64,000 nucleotides of DNA from Clostridia bacterium (lineage in GTDB: Bacteria; Bacillota; Clostridia; Oscillospirales; Acutalibacteraceae). Made by a program: the position numbers and the translations under genes. Shown one piece after another: positions 53,390-61,952 of the stretch. Positions within the stretch are counted from its first letter, which is position 1, and each line of letters begins with the position of its first letter. The notes beneath the pieces are model-generated. The model had not been told where the DNA came from and made no database searches. It saw only the letters and a list, made by a program, of their open reading frames with translations. The DNA lies in contig JAKSQM010000003.1 of assembly GCA_024404115.1 (NCBI GenBank), forward strand, positions 62,001 to 126,000, written 5' to 3'.

Positions 53390-53914
53390 TTACTGCTCAC
53401 TTTTATTTTCCTGAATTTTTTTGATTTCATCCCTCAAAACTGCCGCCTGCTCAAATTCCTGCTTTTCAACAGCTTCGTTGAGCTGCGCTTGAAGAGCGGC
53501 AATTTTATCTTCGGTGGTGGCTTCGGGTTCTTTTTCTTCTGACTTAACAGCTGGGGTTATCTGCTTGCCGTTGTGCTGAATTCTGCCGTGAATCCTCTGG
53601 ATGGAGGGGAGCAGCTTATCATAAAATGTTCTGTAGCATTCACTGCAGCCAAGGCGGCCGCTGTGTGCAATATCGCTGAATGTGTTGCCGCATTTGGGGC
53701 ATTTCTGCTGTGCAGGGGAGGCAAGCTTCTGCATTGTGTCGCCTAAAAATCCCCCGAAAAAGTCATCAAGGTTAAGACCGAAGCCAGAGAAAATATCTCC
53801 GTAGCCTAAATGCTGTGCGCACTGTGCGCAAAGATGTGTTTCTGTTGTATCTCCGTTGACTACTCTTTTAACATGTGTTGTAGCCTCATTTTTTCCACAA
53901 TTCTGACAAAGCAT
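53390..53914 (-). CDS. mcsA: McsA, zinc-finger activator of McsB
   Basis: The 174 residues have two pairs of CxxC at the N-terminus (CQNCG, CAQC), another in CPKCG ... CSEC, and a C-terminal UVR motif (LQAQLNEAVEKQEFEQAAVLRDEIK). McsA activates McsB. AAAGGATG precedes the ATG. Confidence 0.94.
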   Translation of the reverse strand: MLCQNCGKNEATTHVKRVVNGDTTETHLCAQCAQHLGYGDIFSGFGLNLDDFFGGFLGDTMQKLASPAQQKCPKCGNTFSDIAHSGRLGCSECYRTFYDKLLPSIQRIHGRIQHNGKQITPAVKSEEKEPEATTEDKIAALQAQLNEAVEKQEFEQAAVLRDEIKKIQENKSEQ

Positions 53915-53934
53915 ATATCGTCATCCTTTCATAT

Positions 53935-54393
53935 TTATTTCTGGCAATTTAAGAGAAGATGTTTGAAAACAGAAGCTCTCACTTCATCTCTCACTGGTGG
54001 GTCAATCATTCTCAATGCGCTGTCGCTTGTTATGGCAAGTGCAATTCTTGAAACTTCATCGCCCAAAAGTTCTCTGTAATTGAGATTTTTGATGTGCGCA
54101 CGGCAGGTGGCTTCATCAACCTGTGAACCGATGCTGTTGATTACGTGCATAAGTGCCGCACCTTTGTCGTAGCTTACCCGCTGAATCCTGATGTATCCGC
54201 CGCCGCCACGCCTGCTCTCTACAATATACCCGTGTTCGGGCGTGAATCTTGACGAAATAACGTAGTTAATCTGACTTGGTACACATCCGATTGATTGAGC
54301 AAACTCGTTTCGCTGAATTTCTGTGAATCCGTCCTGCTCTAACATACTGAGAATCATACGTGCTATTTCATTGCTCATATTCATTTTTCTCAT
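53935..54393 (-). CDS. ctsR: Transcriptional repressor CtsR
   Basis: The 152 residues match CtsR: EIARMILSMLEQDGFTEIQRNEFAQSIGCVPSQINYVISSRFTPEHGYIVESRRGGGGYIRI. The glycine-rich wing (RRGGGGY) is the family's DNA-contact and heat-sensing loop. Three possible ATGs (54393, 54384, 54378) lie close; none has a strong binding site. It heads the operon and its promoter carries two CtsR boxes. Confidence 0.95.
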   Translation of the reverse strand: MRKMNMSNEIARMILSMLEQDGFTEIQRNEFAQSIGCVPSQINYVISSRFTPEHGYIVESRRGGGGYIRIQRVSYDKGAALMHVINSIGSQVDEATCRAHIKNLNYRELLGDEVSRIALAITSDSALRMIDPPVRDEVRASVFKHLLLNCQK

Positions 54394-54401
54394 CTCACTT
54401 C

Positions 54402-54418
54402 TTTGACTTTCTTTGACC
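54402..54418 (-). promoter_or_regulatory. CtsR box downstream of the -10
   Basis: On the minus strand GGTCAAA-GAA-AGTCAAA matches the consensus RGTCAAA-NAN-RGTCAAA exactly. It would overlap the transcription start. Confidence 0.9.
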
Positions 54419-54426
54419 TTGACATA

Positions 54427-54455
54427 ATTATATGACCAAACTCGTTAAAAGTCAA
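54427..54455 (-). promoter_or_regulatory. Sigma-A promoter of ctsR-mcsA-mcsB-clpC
   Basis: On the minus strand TTGACT (54450-54455) and TATAAT (54427-54432) are exactly 17 bp apart. Confidence 0.88.
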
Positions 54456-54474
54456 AAGGTCAAACAAGGTCAAA
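54450..54474 (+). promoter_or_regulatory. CtsR box overlapping the -35
   Basis: GGTCAAA-CAA-GGTCAAA (54458-54474) is a perfect CtsR box, with a third heptad AGTCAAA (54450-54456) reaching into the -35 of the leftward promoter. Confidence 0.9.
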
Positions 54475-54584
54475 AATGATATTTACAATAAATAAATCTT
54501 AAATTAGAGCTTAAATACTTGATTTTTCTCTTTTTTTCTTAATTTTTCACACTTTTTGATTTAAAGAATAAATCACAGGATTAT

Positions 54585-54651
54585 TTTGACCTTCATATTA
54601 TAAATTATGAAACACAGGTTAAAGGTCAAAAAATCAAACCGACTTTTGACC
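54585..54651. promoter_or_regulatory. Second cluster of CtsR-like heptads upstream of the cysteine desulfurase
   Basis: Four more heptads lie here: TTTGACC (54585-54591), GGTTAAA-GGTCAAA head to tail (54617-54630) and TTTGACC (54645-54651). Their spacing does not fit the three-base gap of a CtsR box, so binding is uncertain. The rest of 54419-54707 is AT-rich without a gene. Confidence 0.45.
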
Positions 54652-54707
54652 AATAGTTTCAATTTTTGAGTTATCATTTTCATATATAAATAAATGTGTA
54701 AAAAATA

Positions 54708-54736
54708 TTGCAAGAGAGGTTTATTTGATGTATAAT
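54708..54736 (+). promoter_or_regulatory. Sigma-A promoter of the cysteine desulfurase operon
   Basis: TTGCAA (54708-54713) and TATAAT (54731-54736) are 17 bp apart, with TG just before the -10. Confidence 0.85.
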
Positions 54737-54792
54737 AGGTACTGTATATTTTATTATGGAAGTAGTAACGGCATCGGAGGGAAGTCTGACTA

Positions 54793-55926
54793 ATGGAAGC
54801 CTATCTTGATAACAGTGCAACCACGCCTGTTTGCCCTGAGGCAATAAAAGCAATAAACCAAACCTTAACAGAATGTTGGGGTAATCCATCGTCCCTCCAT
54901 TATGGCGGAATAGAAGCGGCAGATATGGTTGGCGAGGCAAGGCACGCAATCGCCAGAAAGCTTTCCTGTGCAGATGATGAAATCGTTTTCACCTCTGGCG
55001 GAACAGAAGCCAACAACCTTGCAGTTTTCGGTGCCGCCAATGCCTACAGAGCTAAAGGGACAAGAATCATTCTTTCGTCAGTTGAGCATCCAAGTGTAAA
55101 CGAGCCTGCAAGGCAGCTTGAAATGCAGGGGTATGATGTTGTCCGTATCAGATGTGATAAATTCGGCAGACTTGACGAGCGTCAGCTTATGGCAAGCATC
55201 ACACCCTCAACAGCACTTGTGAGCATTATGGCTGTTAATAACGAGGTCGGCACAATTCAGCCTGTTGAAAAAATAAGAATGGCTGTTAAAAAAGCAAATT
55301 CAAGAGCGCTTATTCATTGTGATGCTGTTCAGGCTTTTGGCAAAATGCCGTTGAAGCCATATTCAATGGGCGTTGACCTTATGACAATCAGCTCACATAA
55401 AATCCACGGACCAAAAGGTGTCGGTGCTCTGTTTATTAAAAAAGGAACAAGAATCGTTTCAAGAACATTTGGCGGAGGGCAGGAGCACGGCATAAGACCA
55501 GGCACTGAACCTGTTCCTGCAATTGCAGGCTTCGGTGCGGCGGCAGCGGCTTTACCCGATATAAATTATCAGTTAAAAAAGACAGCGGAGCTTCGTGATT
55601 ATCTTTTGTTCCGTTTAAGGGAGCTTGACGGAGTTGTTATCAATTCCCCGGAGGATGCACTTCCCTATGTTACCAACATTTCTGTTCTGGGCTTCCCCTC
55701 AGAGGTTTTGCTGAATTTCCTTTCAGAAATGAATATTTATGTTTCGGGCGGCTCGGCTTGCTCTAAAGGACACAAAAGCAGAGTACTTGCCTCAATGAAT
55801 CTTGACACACAGCGCATTAACAGTGCATTGAGAATCAGCATTTCAAGATACACAACAAAGGCTGAAATTGATTACCTTATTGAGGGAATTGCTTCAGCGC
55901 AGAAATCAATAATGAGAAGATTATAA
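54793..55926 (+). CDS. Cysteine desulfurase (NifS/IscS-like)
   Basis: The 377 residues begin YLDNSATTPVCPEA. PLP-binding lysine lies in TISSHKIHGPKG and the active Cys in GGSACSKGHKSR. The short active-site loop suits NifS/IscS-type group I enzymes. Position before thiI suggests it hands sulfur to ThiI for 4-thiouridine in tRNA, as NifZ does in Bacillus. GGAGGG lies 11 bases before the ATG. Confidence 0.93.
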   Translation: MEAYLDNSATTPVCPEAIKAINQTLTECWGNPSSLHYGGIEAADMVGEARHAIARKLSCADDEIVFTSGGTEANNLAVFGAANAYRAKGTRIILSSVEHPSVNEPARQLEMQGYDVVRIRCDKFGRLDERQLMASITPSTALVSIMAVNNEVGTIQPVEKIRMAVKKANSRALIHCDAVQAFGKMPLKPYSMGVDLMTISSHKIHGPKGVGALFIKKGTRIVSRTFGGGQEHGIRPGTEPVPAIAGFGAAAAALPDINYQLKKTAELRDYLLFRLRELDGVVINSPEDALPYVTNISVLGFPSEVLLNFLSEMNIYVSGGSACSKGHKSRVLASMNLDTQRINSALRISISRYTTKAEIDYLIEGIASAQKSIMRRL

Positions 55927-55946
55927 TTAGCTGAATGGAGTATAAA

Positions 55947-57125
55947 ATGAAGGAAATAATTCTTATTAAAAACGGTGAGCTTGCTCTTAAAGGTCTTAAC
56001 CGCCGCACGTTTGAAGATATATTAGTTAAAAATATGCGTCATCGTTTAAGAGGTCTTGGCAAATTCAAGTTCACACCGGCTCAGTCAACAATAATGGTTG
56101 AGCCGGAAAATGAAGATGCTGACCTTGACGAAGCTGAAAGCAGACTTTTAAAGGTGTTCGGCATTGCCGCCCTTTCAAGAGCCGCCGCTGTTGAAAAGGA
56201 TATGGATGTTATCCTTGCCAGCGCAGGGGATTACCTTTGCGATCAGCTTATGAGCGCAGAAACATTTAAGGTAGAGGCTAAGAGAGCGGACAAGCATTTC
56301 CCCTTTAAATCTCCTGAAATCTGCGCAGAGGTTGGCGGCAAAATCCTTGAGCAGTTCCCTCACCTCAGGGTTGATGTTCATAACCCCGACATTGTTGTTA
56401 TGGTTGAGGTTCGTGATTATTACACCTACATTCACGGTAATCAGATAAAGGGCGCAGGCGGAATGCCCGTTGGCTCAGCAGGCAGAGCGGCACTTCTTGT
56501 TTCTGGCGGAATCGACAGCCCCGTTGCAGGCTGGATGATGGCAAAACGAGGACTTAACCTTGTTGGTGTTCACTTTGCTTCACCACCATATACAAGCCCC
56601 CGTGCAGAGATGAAAGTTCACACCCTTTGCAAAAAAGTGGCTCAGTATTGCGGTCATATCCCGCTTTATGTTGTTCCCTTTACAAGAATACAGGAAGAAA
56701 TTAAAGAAAAATGCCCCGAAGACCTTTTCACCCTTGTTATGAGAAGATTTATGATGCGCTGCGCTGAAAAGCTTGCTTTAAAAGAGGAATGTGGCGCACT
56801 TATCACAGGCGAAAGCGTTGGACAGGTAGCAAGTCAGACAATGCAGGCAATCGCTTGCACAGATGCAGTGCCCAATATGCCCGTTTTCAGACCGCTTATC
56901 GGTATGGACAAGGACGAGGTTATTGCAATTTCAAGAAAGATAGATACCTTTGAAACATCAATTCTCCCTTATGAGGATTGCTGCACAGTGTTCACCCCCA
57001 AGCACCCAAGAACAAAGCCGAAGCTTTATATGCTTGAAGAGGCTGAGCAGGCACTTGATATTGATGCCCTTGTTCAGGATGCTCTTGATAACACAAAATT
57101 TATTATGATAGATAATTTCAGGTGA
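55947..57125 (+). CDS. thiI: tRNA 4-thiouridine synthase ThiI
   Basis: The ATG at 55947 follows GGAG by six bases (an ATG at 55935 overlaps that site), giving 392 residues. Domains: ferredoxin-like and THUMP (to about 165), then a PP-loop ATPase with SGGIDSPVAGWMMAKRG. No rhodanese domain is present, as usual in Firmicutes, so sulfur must come directly from the desulfurase. Confidence 0.94.
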   Translation: MKEIILIKNGELALKGLNRRTFEDILVKNMRHRLRGLGKFKFTPAQSTIMVEPENEDADLDEAESRLLKVFGIAALSRAAAVEKDMDVILASAGDYLCDQLMSAETFKVEAKRADKHFPFKSPEICAEVGGKILEQFPHLRVDVHNPDIVVMVEVRDYYTYIHGNQIKGAGGMPVGSAGRAALLVSGGIDSPVAGWMMAKRGLNLVGVHFASPPYTSPRAEMKVHTLCKKVAQYCGHIPLYVVPFTRIQEEIKEKCPEDLFTLVMRRFMMRCAEKLALKEECGALITGESVGQVASQTMQAIACTDAVPNMPVFRPLIGMDKDEVIAISRKIDTFETSILPYEDCCTVFTPKHPRTKPKLYMLEEAEQALDIDALVQDALDNTKFIMIDNFR

Positions 57126-58384
57126 GAATTTTGGCAACTTGCGAAATCATCAGTGTTGGCACTGAATTGCTTTTAGGCGATATTCTTAATACAGACGCTC
57201 AGTTTTTATCAACCGAGCTTGCAAAAATGGGCATAGGTGTTGTGTATCAGACAACTGTTGGCGATAACCCCGAAAGGCTTAAAAAAGCTCTTTCAATTGC
57301 CGCAGAGAGAAGCGATATTATCATCACCTCTGGCGGCTTAGGTCCCACGCCCGACGACCTTACAAAAGAAATCTGCTGTGAATTTTTCGACAAAAAGTGC
57401 TTTCTTCACGAAGAAAGTCTTGATAAAATGAAACAGTATTTTGCAAATAAAAATATAGAAATGCCCGAAAGCAATGTGAAGCAGGCAATGCTCCCAGAGG
57501 GCTGCACAGTGTTCCCCAATAATAACGGCACTGCCCCAGGCTGTGCTATGGAAAAGGACGGCAAGCATATTCTTGTTCTCCCTGGCCCTCCAAGAGAACT
57601 GACAGCAATGTATTACGAAAGCGCAGTGCCTTACCTTTCACAATTTTCAGAAAAAACAATTGTTTCTCATCAGATACGTACATTCGGTATCGGCGAAAGT
57701 GCCCTTGCAGAAAAAGTTAAAAAATATCTTGACGGTGAAAATCCCACCGTTGCACCGTATGCAAAAGACGGCGAGGCTCTTTTAAGAGTAACAGCTATGG
57801 CAGATGATGAAGAATCTGCCGAGGAGCTTATGAAGCCGATTATTGAAAAGATTTTTGCAGAAATCGGCGAGTTTGTTTATGGCATTGATATGCCAAATAT
57901 CGAAACAGCCGTTGTAAATTCACTTAAACAAAAAGGAATGGTTGTCGCTACGGCAGAGTCCTGCACAGGCGGACTTGTTTCACAGCGAATCACCTCAGTT
58001 GCAGGCTCATCAGAGGTTTTTCAGTGCGGCATCGTTTCTTATGCAAACAATATAAAGCATCAGATTCTTGGTGTTAATGAGGATGACCTTAAAAATTACG
58101 GAGCCGTAAGCGAGCAGGTTGCTTCGCAGATGGCGCAGGGTGTGCTTCGTTTAAGCGGAGCAGATGTTGCCGTCAGCGTTACAGGCATCGCAGGCCCTGG
58201 CAGTGATGGAACTAACAAGCCTGTTGGCTTGAGTTATATAGGTCTTGCCGCAAAGGACGGAACTTTGTTCGTCAAAAAGCTCTTAACAGGGCATAGCGGT
58301 AAGAATTGCAGAGAATACAACAGATATGTCAATGCTTCAAATGCGTTGAATCTTGTAAGACTTTACCTTGACGGAAAGATATAA
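57122..58384 (+). CDS. cinA: CinA family nicotinamide-nucleotide amidase/damage-inducible protein
   Basis: The 420 residues start with GTG at 57122, overlapping the thiI stop; a TTG at 57131, six bases after AGGTG, would fit the family N-terminus (CEIISVGTELLLGDI) equally well. The N-terminal MoCF-like domain has TSGGLGPTPDDLT; the C-terminal CinA domain has ATAESCTGGLVSQRIT and GIAGPGSDGTNKPVG. The C-domain deamidates nicotinamide mononucleotide. Confidence 0.93.
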   Translation: MRILATCEIISVGTELLLGDILNTDAQFLSTELAKMGIGVVYQTTVGDNPERLKKALSIAAERSDIIITSGGLGPTPDDLTKEICCEFFDKKCFLHEESLDKMKQYFANKNIEMPESNVKQAMLPEGCTVFPNNNGTAPGCAMEKDGKHILVLPGPPRELTAMYYESAVPYLSQFSEKTIVSHQIRTFGIGESALAEKVKKYLDGENPTVAPYAKDGEALLRVTAMADDEESAEELMKPIIEKIFAEIGEFVYGIDMPNIETAVVNSLKQKGMVVATAESCTGGLVSQRITSVAGSSEVFQCGIVSYANNIKHQILGVNEDDLKNYGAVSEQVASQMAQGVLRLSGADVAVSVTGIAGPGSDGTNKPVGLSYIGLAAKDGTLFVKKLLTGHSGKNCREYNRYVNASNALNLVRLYLDGKI

Positions 58385-58411
58385 GACAATACATTTTCAG
58401 GAGAATGAATT

Positions 58412-59863
58412 ATGGACGACAAGTTTAATCCAGAGAAAGACTACAGAAGAAACAGTGTGGATTTATCCAGCTTTGACCTGACACCTTTTAAGGAGCTTTT
58501 TGAGCAGGAGGACGCTGAAAAAGAAGCCGCTGAAAAAGCACGCCTTGAAAAATTAGAAAAGGAAAAGGCAGATAAAGAGGCTATGCTCCGTGCACAGAAA
58601 GAGGCTGAGCTTCGTGAAAAGCAGAAAAAAGAGCGTGAAGCAGCCGAGCGTGAGGCTATCCTTAAAGCCCGCCGTGAAAGAGAAGAGGCTCGCCGTGCCG
58701 CAGAGAAAGAAAAGGCAGCAGCCGAAGCCGCAAGAAGAGCAGAGGAAGCCGCAAAGCATAAGGAGAAAATGGAAGGCAAACAGCCCGAAAAGGCAGCGGA
58801 TAACCAGAGCCTTGATGATTTTTCATCAATCCTTAACCTTAAAGGACTTAAAGGCGATAGTGAAAACAGCATTGAGCCTGTTGAGCTTACAGAGGAATTT
58901 TTCAATTATAAGCCTCCCATGCCCTCACCCAAAAGTGCGTTCCACTCTGCTATCTGCGCAATTCTTATAATTGCAATCCTTGCCGCATCTGGCCTTGCAG
59001 GCTATACATATTTCTTTGCTGGCAGAGATAAAAAAGAGCTTTCAAATACTGAGTATATCGGCACTTCACCAGATTATCAGCCATATAAAAAGCTTGAGGT
59101 TCACTATCCTGCAACAAAGTTCCCGCAGTTTATCAGCGATGACATGAAAGCTGTTTATACTCAGAATAATAACTCTGTTGGCTGGCTTTCAATTGACGAT
59201 ACTCCAATTGATTTCCCAATTGTTCAGTATAAAGACAATGCCCGTTACCTCAACGCCTATAACTTCTATGATAAGGGCGCAAGATACGGCTCACCGTTTA
59301 TGGATTTCAGATGCAACCCCACAGCATTGAGCAAAAACACAGTTATCTATGCTCATCATATGAATAACAAGCTGTTCTTTGGCTCACTTGATAAATACGA
59401 AAATCCCGATTTCTATAAGAATCATCCTTATATCAATTTCCAGACTCTTAGCGGAAATTGCACTTTCAAGGTTTATGCCGCATTCTATGCCACAACAGAA
59501 ACAAATGTTGATGCAGGCTTTGTATTTGACTACTATAATCCCAACATGAATAACGAAAACTTCAAGGGATATATCGAACTTCTTAACCAGTATGCAATTT
59601 ACACAACAGATGCAGGACTTGATTCATCAGATAAGATTATCACACTTTCAACCTGCGCTCATGTTTATGATGACCTGCGCAAGGGCGGAGTTGACACAAG
59701 ATTTGTTGTTGTTGGCAGACTTCTCAGAAATGGCGAAAAAGCATCAAAGGGCAAAGAAAGCGTAACAGAGCATAATGATTATCGCAGACCTCAGCTTTGG
59801 TATGATGTAAATCAGAAGAGCAATCCTTACACTGCTTCCCGTAAGTGGAAGGCAATAATGTAA
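58412..59863 (+). CDS. Class B sortase with long cytoplasmic coiled coil
   Basis: The 483 residues divide into a charged Glu/Ala/Lys/Arg coiled coil (about 32-125), a linker, one membrane helix (178-203) and a class B sortase domain (235-440). Catalytic residues are His315/316 (YAHHMN), Cys415 (LSTCAH) and Arg430 (DTRFVVVGR). The topology places the coiled coil in the cytoplasm and the sortase outside. Usual class B sortases have only a few cytoplasmic residues, so this is odd. AGGAG precedes the ATG. No LPXTG/NPXTN-like substrate is visible nearby. Confidence 0.9.
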   Translation: MDDKFNPEKDYRRNSVDLSSFDLTPFKELFEQEDAEKEAAEKARLEKLEKEKADKEAMLRAQKEAELREKQKKEREAAEREAILKARREREEARRAAEKEKAAAEAARRAEEAAKHKEKMEGKQPEKAADNQSLDDFSSILNLKGLKGDSENSIEPVELTEEFFNYKPPMPSPKSAFHSAICAILIIAILAASGLAGYTYFFAGRDKKELSNTEYIGTSPDYQPYKKLEVHYPATKFPQFISDDMKAVYTQNNNSVGWLSIDDTPIDFPIVQYKDNARYLNAYNFYDKGARYGSPFMDFRCNPTALSKNTVIYAHHMNNKLFFGSLDKYENPDFYKNHPYINFQTLSGNCTFKVYAAFYATTETNVDAGFVFDYYNPNMNNENFKGYIELLNQYAIYTTDAGLDSSDKIITLSTCAHVYDDLRKGGVDTRFVVVGRLLRNGEKASKGKESVTEHNDYRRPQLWYDVNQKSNPYTASRKWKAIM

Positions 59864-59894
59864 CAGACCGAAAAATTCAGAAGGGGGAAGATGG

Positions 59895-61061
59895 ATGGCA
59901 AACAGTTATGAAAACACAAAAATGCCCGAAAAGCCGGAAGTTAAAATAAAACCAGATGCTATTCCCGTTGATGATAAGGGTCAGCCTTTACCCGATCCCA
60001 CAGAAAACCTCAGTAATTATATTGCACCCAAGGGTGTGGAGGAGCTTAAAAAGTCTTACTCCGAAATTGAGGTTGACGAAGATGTAAGAGAAACAATGGA
60101 GCCGCCTCAGAGGGCAAACTTTTTGCGCAAGCATAAGCCAGGCAAAAGGGGATACGATTATTACGGCACACCCTCTGGCAGTATTCCAAACGATAATAAC
60201 GGGCTTAAACCGTCGCCTTTGACAGAGCTTTTTTCAGCGGCAGAGGCACTTGAACCAGAATTTGATGTTAACGATATAAGAGATCACGTGCTTGCAAAGG
60301 AGCCGATACCTGGCAGTGAGTTTAAGGTTGTTGAAACACCGAAGCTTGACCGCACAGATATTAAAGACGATTTAAAGGATAAGTCAGATAAAAAAGAACT
60401 TCAGCGCACCGAGGTTAAAAAAGACCCCAATGCACCGAAATTCCTTGAGCTTTATAAAGAAAGCACCAACACAAAGGTTATTTATCAGTATGATGAGGCT
60501 GAAATGGAGGACGCACCCTCAAAGCCTGCCACTGATACAGAGGAGTTTTTTGCAGAACATTCCCGTGTTGCAAAGGCTAAAAAGAAAAACAGCAAAAAAG
60601 AAGAGAAAAAAGCACTTAAAGCCGCTCTCAAAGCAGAGAAACGCAGGGCAAAGGAGCTCCGCAAGGCTGCTAAAAAGAACGGTAAGAATAATGCTGTTCC
60701 TCTGACCGACCCTAAAGAGATTATGGAGCTTCAGCCTGCAAATGCCCATAAGGCAGAGAATATTTCTGCTGAAGAGATTGCAAAGCGTGCCGCTCTTGAA
60801 GCGGAGAAAAAGCTGATGGCAGAGAAAAAGCAGTTTATCAGCCAGCTAAAAAAAGAAAGACTGGCGGCAGAAAAGGCTGCCGAAGATGCCCGACTTGCAA
60901 GAGAAGAAACTGAAAAGCTTAAAGCCGAGCTTGAAAAGATGAAAGAAGCAGCCGAAAAGGCGCTCGCCCAGAAGCAGGAGGCTGAAGAGGCATTCAGACT
61001 TGCAAGAAAAGAAAATAAGCGTCTTGACGAAGAAATAAAAAGGCAAAAGAAAGAAAATTAA
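59895..61061 (+). CDS. Soluble coiled-coil protein between two sortases, unknown function
   Basis: This 388-residue protein has no signal peptide or membrane helix. The first 220 residues are Pro/Asp/Lys-rich and look disordered. Residues 225-260 are Lys-rich, and 285-385 form a long Glu/Ala/Lys coiled coil (ELEKMKEAAEKALAQKQEAE) resembling the cytoplasmic arm of the upstream sortase. This suggests the two may pair through their coils. No known family is recognised. GGGGG lies about seven bases before the ATG. Confidence 0.65.
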   Translation: MANSYENTKMPEKPEVKIKPDAIPVDDKGQPLPDPTENLSNYIAPKGVEELKKSYSEIEVDEDVRETMEPPQRANFLRKHKPGKRGYDYYGTPSGSIPNDNNGLKPSPLTELFSAAEALEPEFDVNDIRDHVLAKEPIPGSEFKVVETPKLDRTDIKDDLKDKSDKKELQRTEVKKDPNAPKFLELYKESTNTKVIYQYDEAEMEDAPSKPATDTEEFFAEHSRVAKAKKKNSKKEEKKALKAALKAEKRRAKELRKAAKKNGKNNAVPLTDPKEIMELQPANAHKAENISAEEIAKRAALEAEKKLMAEKKQFISQLKKERLAAEKAAEDARLAREETEKLKAELEKMKEAAEKALAQKQEAEEAFRLARKENKRLDEEIKRQKKEN

Positions 61062-61070
61062 GTGATAGCA

Positions 61071-61934
61071 ATGAATGAAAACGAACTTGAAGAAGAATAT
61101 GAATATGAGTACGAAGAAAGTCCAATAGTGGCTTTTTTCAAAAAGCTTGCAATAAGGCTCGCCATTATTGGTGTGGCTGTCAGCATTATTTATATTCTTT
61201 ATGAGGTGGTGTGGGTTCCAAGCCACTTTAAAAAGCTCTCTGAAATGATTGATGATTATAAATATTCAGATGTGCAGGATCAGTATCTTTTGCTTAAAAA
61301 AGAGTTCCCCGATTTTTCGGGCAAATTCACAGTTGCAGGTCTTGAAATGGATTTCCCCGTGGTGCAGAGAAATGACAACAAATTTTATCTCACCCACACA
61401 ATTGACGGCAAGATAGACAAGCACGGTGCACTTTTTGCAGATTGCAGAAACAACCTTAGAAAGCTCAATACCAACACAGTGCTTTACGGTCATAATATGA
61501 AAGACGGCACCCAGTTTGGTATGCTCAATGTTTACAAAACCGCCAGCGGATACAAGGCAGGACCTGTTGTAACTTTCAATACCTTATACAACGATTATAA
61601 ATGGAAAGTTTTCGCCTCGTTCCTCATAAACACAAGACCTGAGGATGACGGCGGCTATGTTTTCAACTACACTAACCCCGAATTTTCAAGCAAAACAGAG
61701 TTTGAGAATTTTTACAGAGAGGTTATGCAGCGTTCTTATATAATCACAGGTGTTGATGTTGAGTACGGAGATAAAATTCTCACAATGTCAACCTGTAGCG
61801 TTCTTTATGATGATTCAAGGCTTGTTGTTATGGCTCGCCTTGTAAGGGACGGCGAAAGTGAAGAAGTTGACCTTTCTGCCGCTCAGGATAATGTAAACCA
61901 GAGATTCCCCAAGGCATTCAACAAAGAAAGATAA
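61071..61934 (+). CDS. Class B sortase, second
   Basis: The ATG at 61071 is preferred over the GTG at 61062 and gives 287 residues. An acidic N-terminus (NELEEEYEYEYEE), one membrane helix (26-48) and a class B sortase domain follow, with His141 (YGHNM), Cys242 (MSTCSV) and Arg250 (DSRLVVMARL). It is distinct from the first sortase in length and in its short cytoplasmic part. Confidence 0.9.
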   Translation: MNENELEEEYEYEYEESPIVAFFKKLAIRLAIIGVAVSIIYILYEVVWVPSHFKKLSEMIDDYKYSDVQDQYLLLKKEFPDFSGKFTVAGLEMDFPVVQRNDNKFYLTHTIDGKIDKHGALFADCRNNLRKLNTNTVLYGHNMKDGTQFGMLNVYKTASGYKAGPVVTFNTLYNDYKWKVFASFLINTRPEDDGGYVFNYTNPEFSSKTEFENFYREVMQRSYIITGVDVEYGDKILTMSTCSVLYDDSRLVVMARLVRDGESEEVDLSAAQDNVNQRFPKAFNKER

Positions 61935-61952
61935 TTTAAAGGAATTTTTATT

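Noticed and set aside
58441-58905. 154-codon leftward frame rich in Ser/Ala/Arg
   Set aside because: It is the antisense shadow of the Glu/Ala/Lys coiled coil of the sortase; low-complexity coding sequence often opens the opposite strand.
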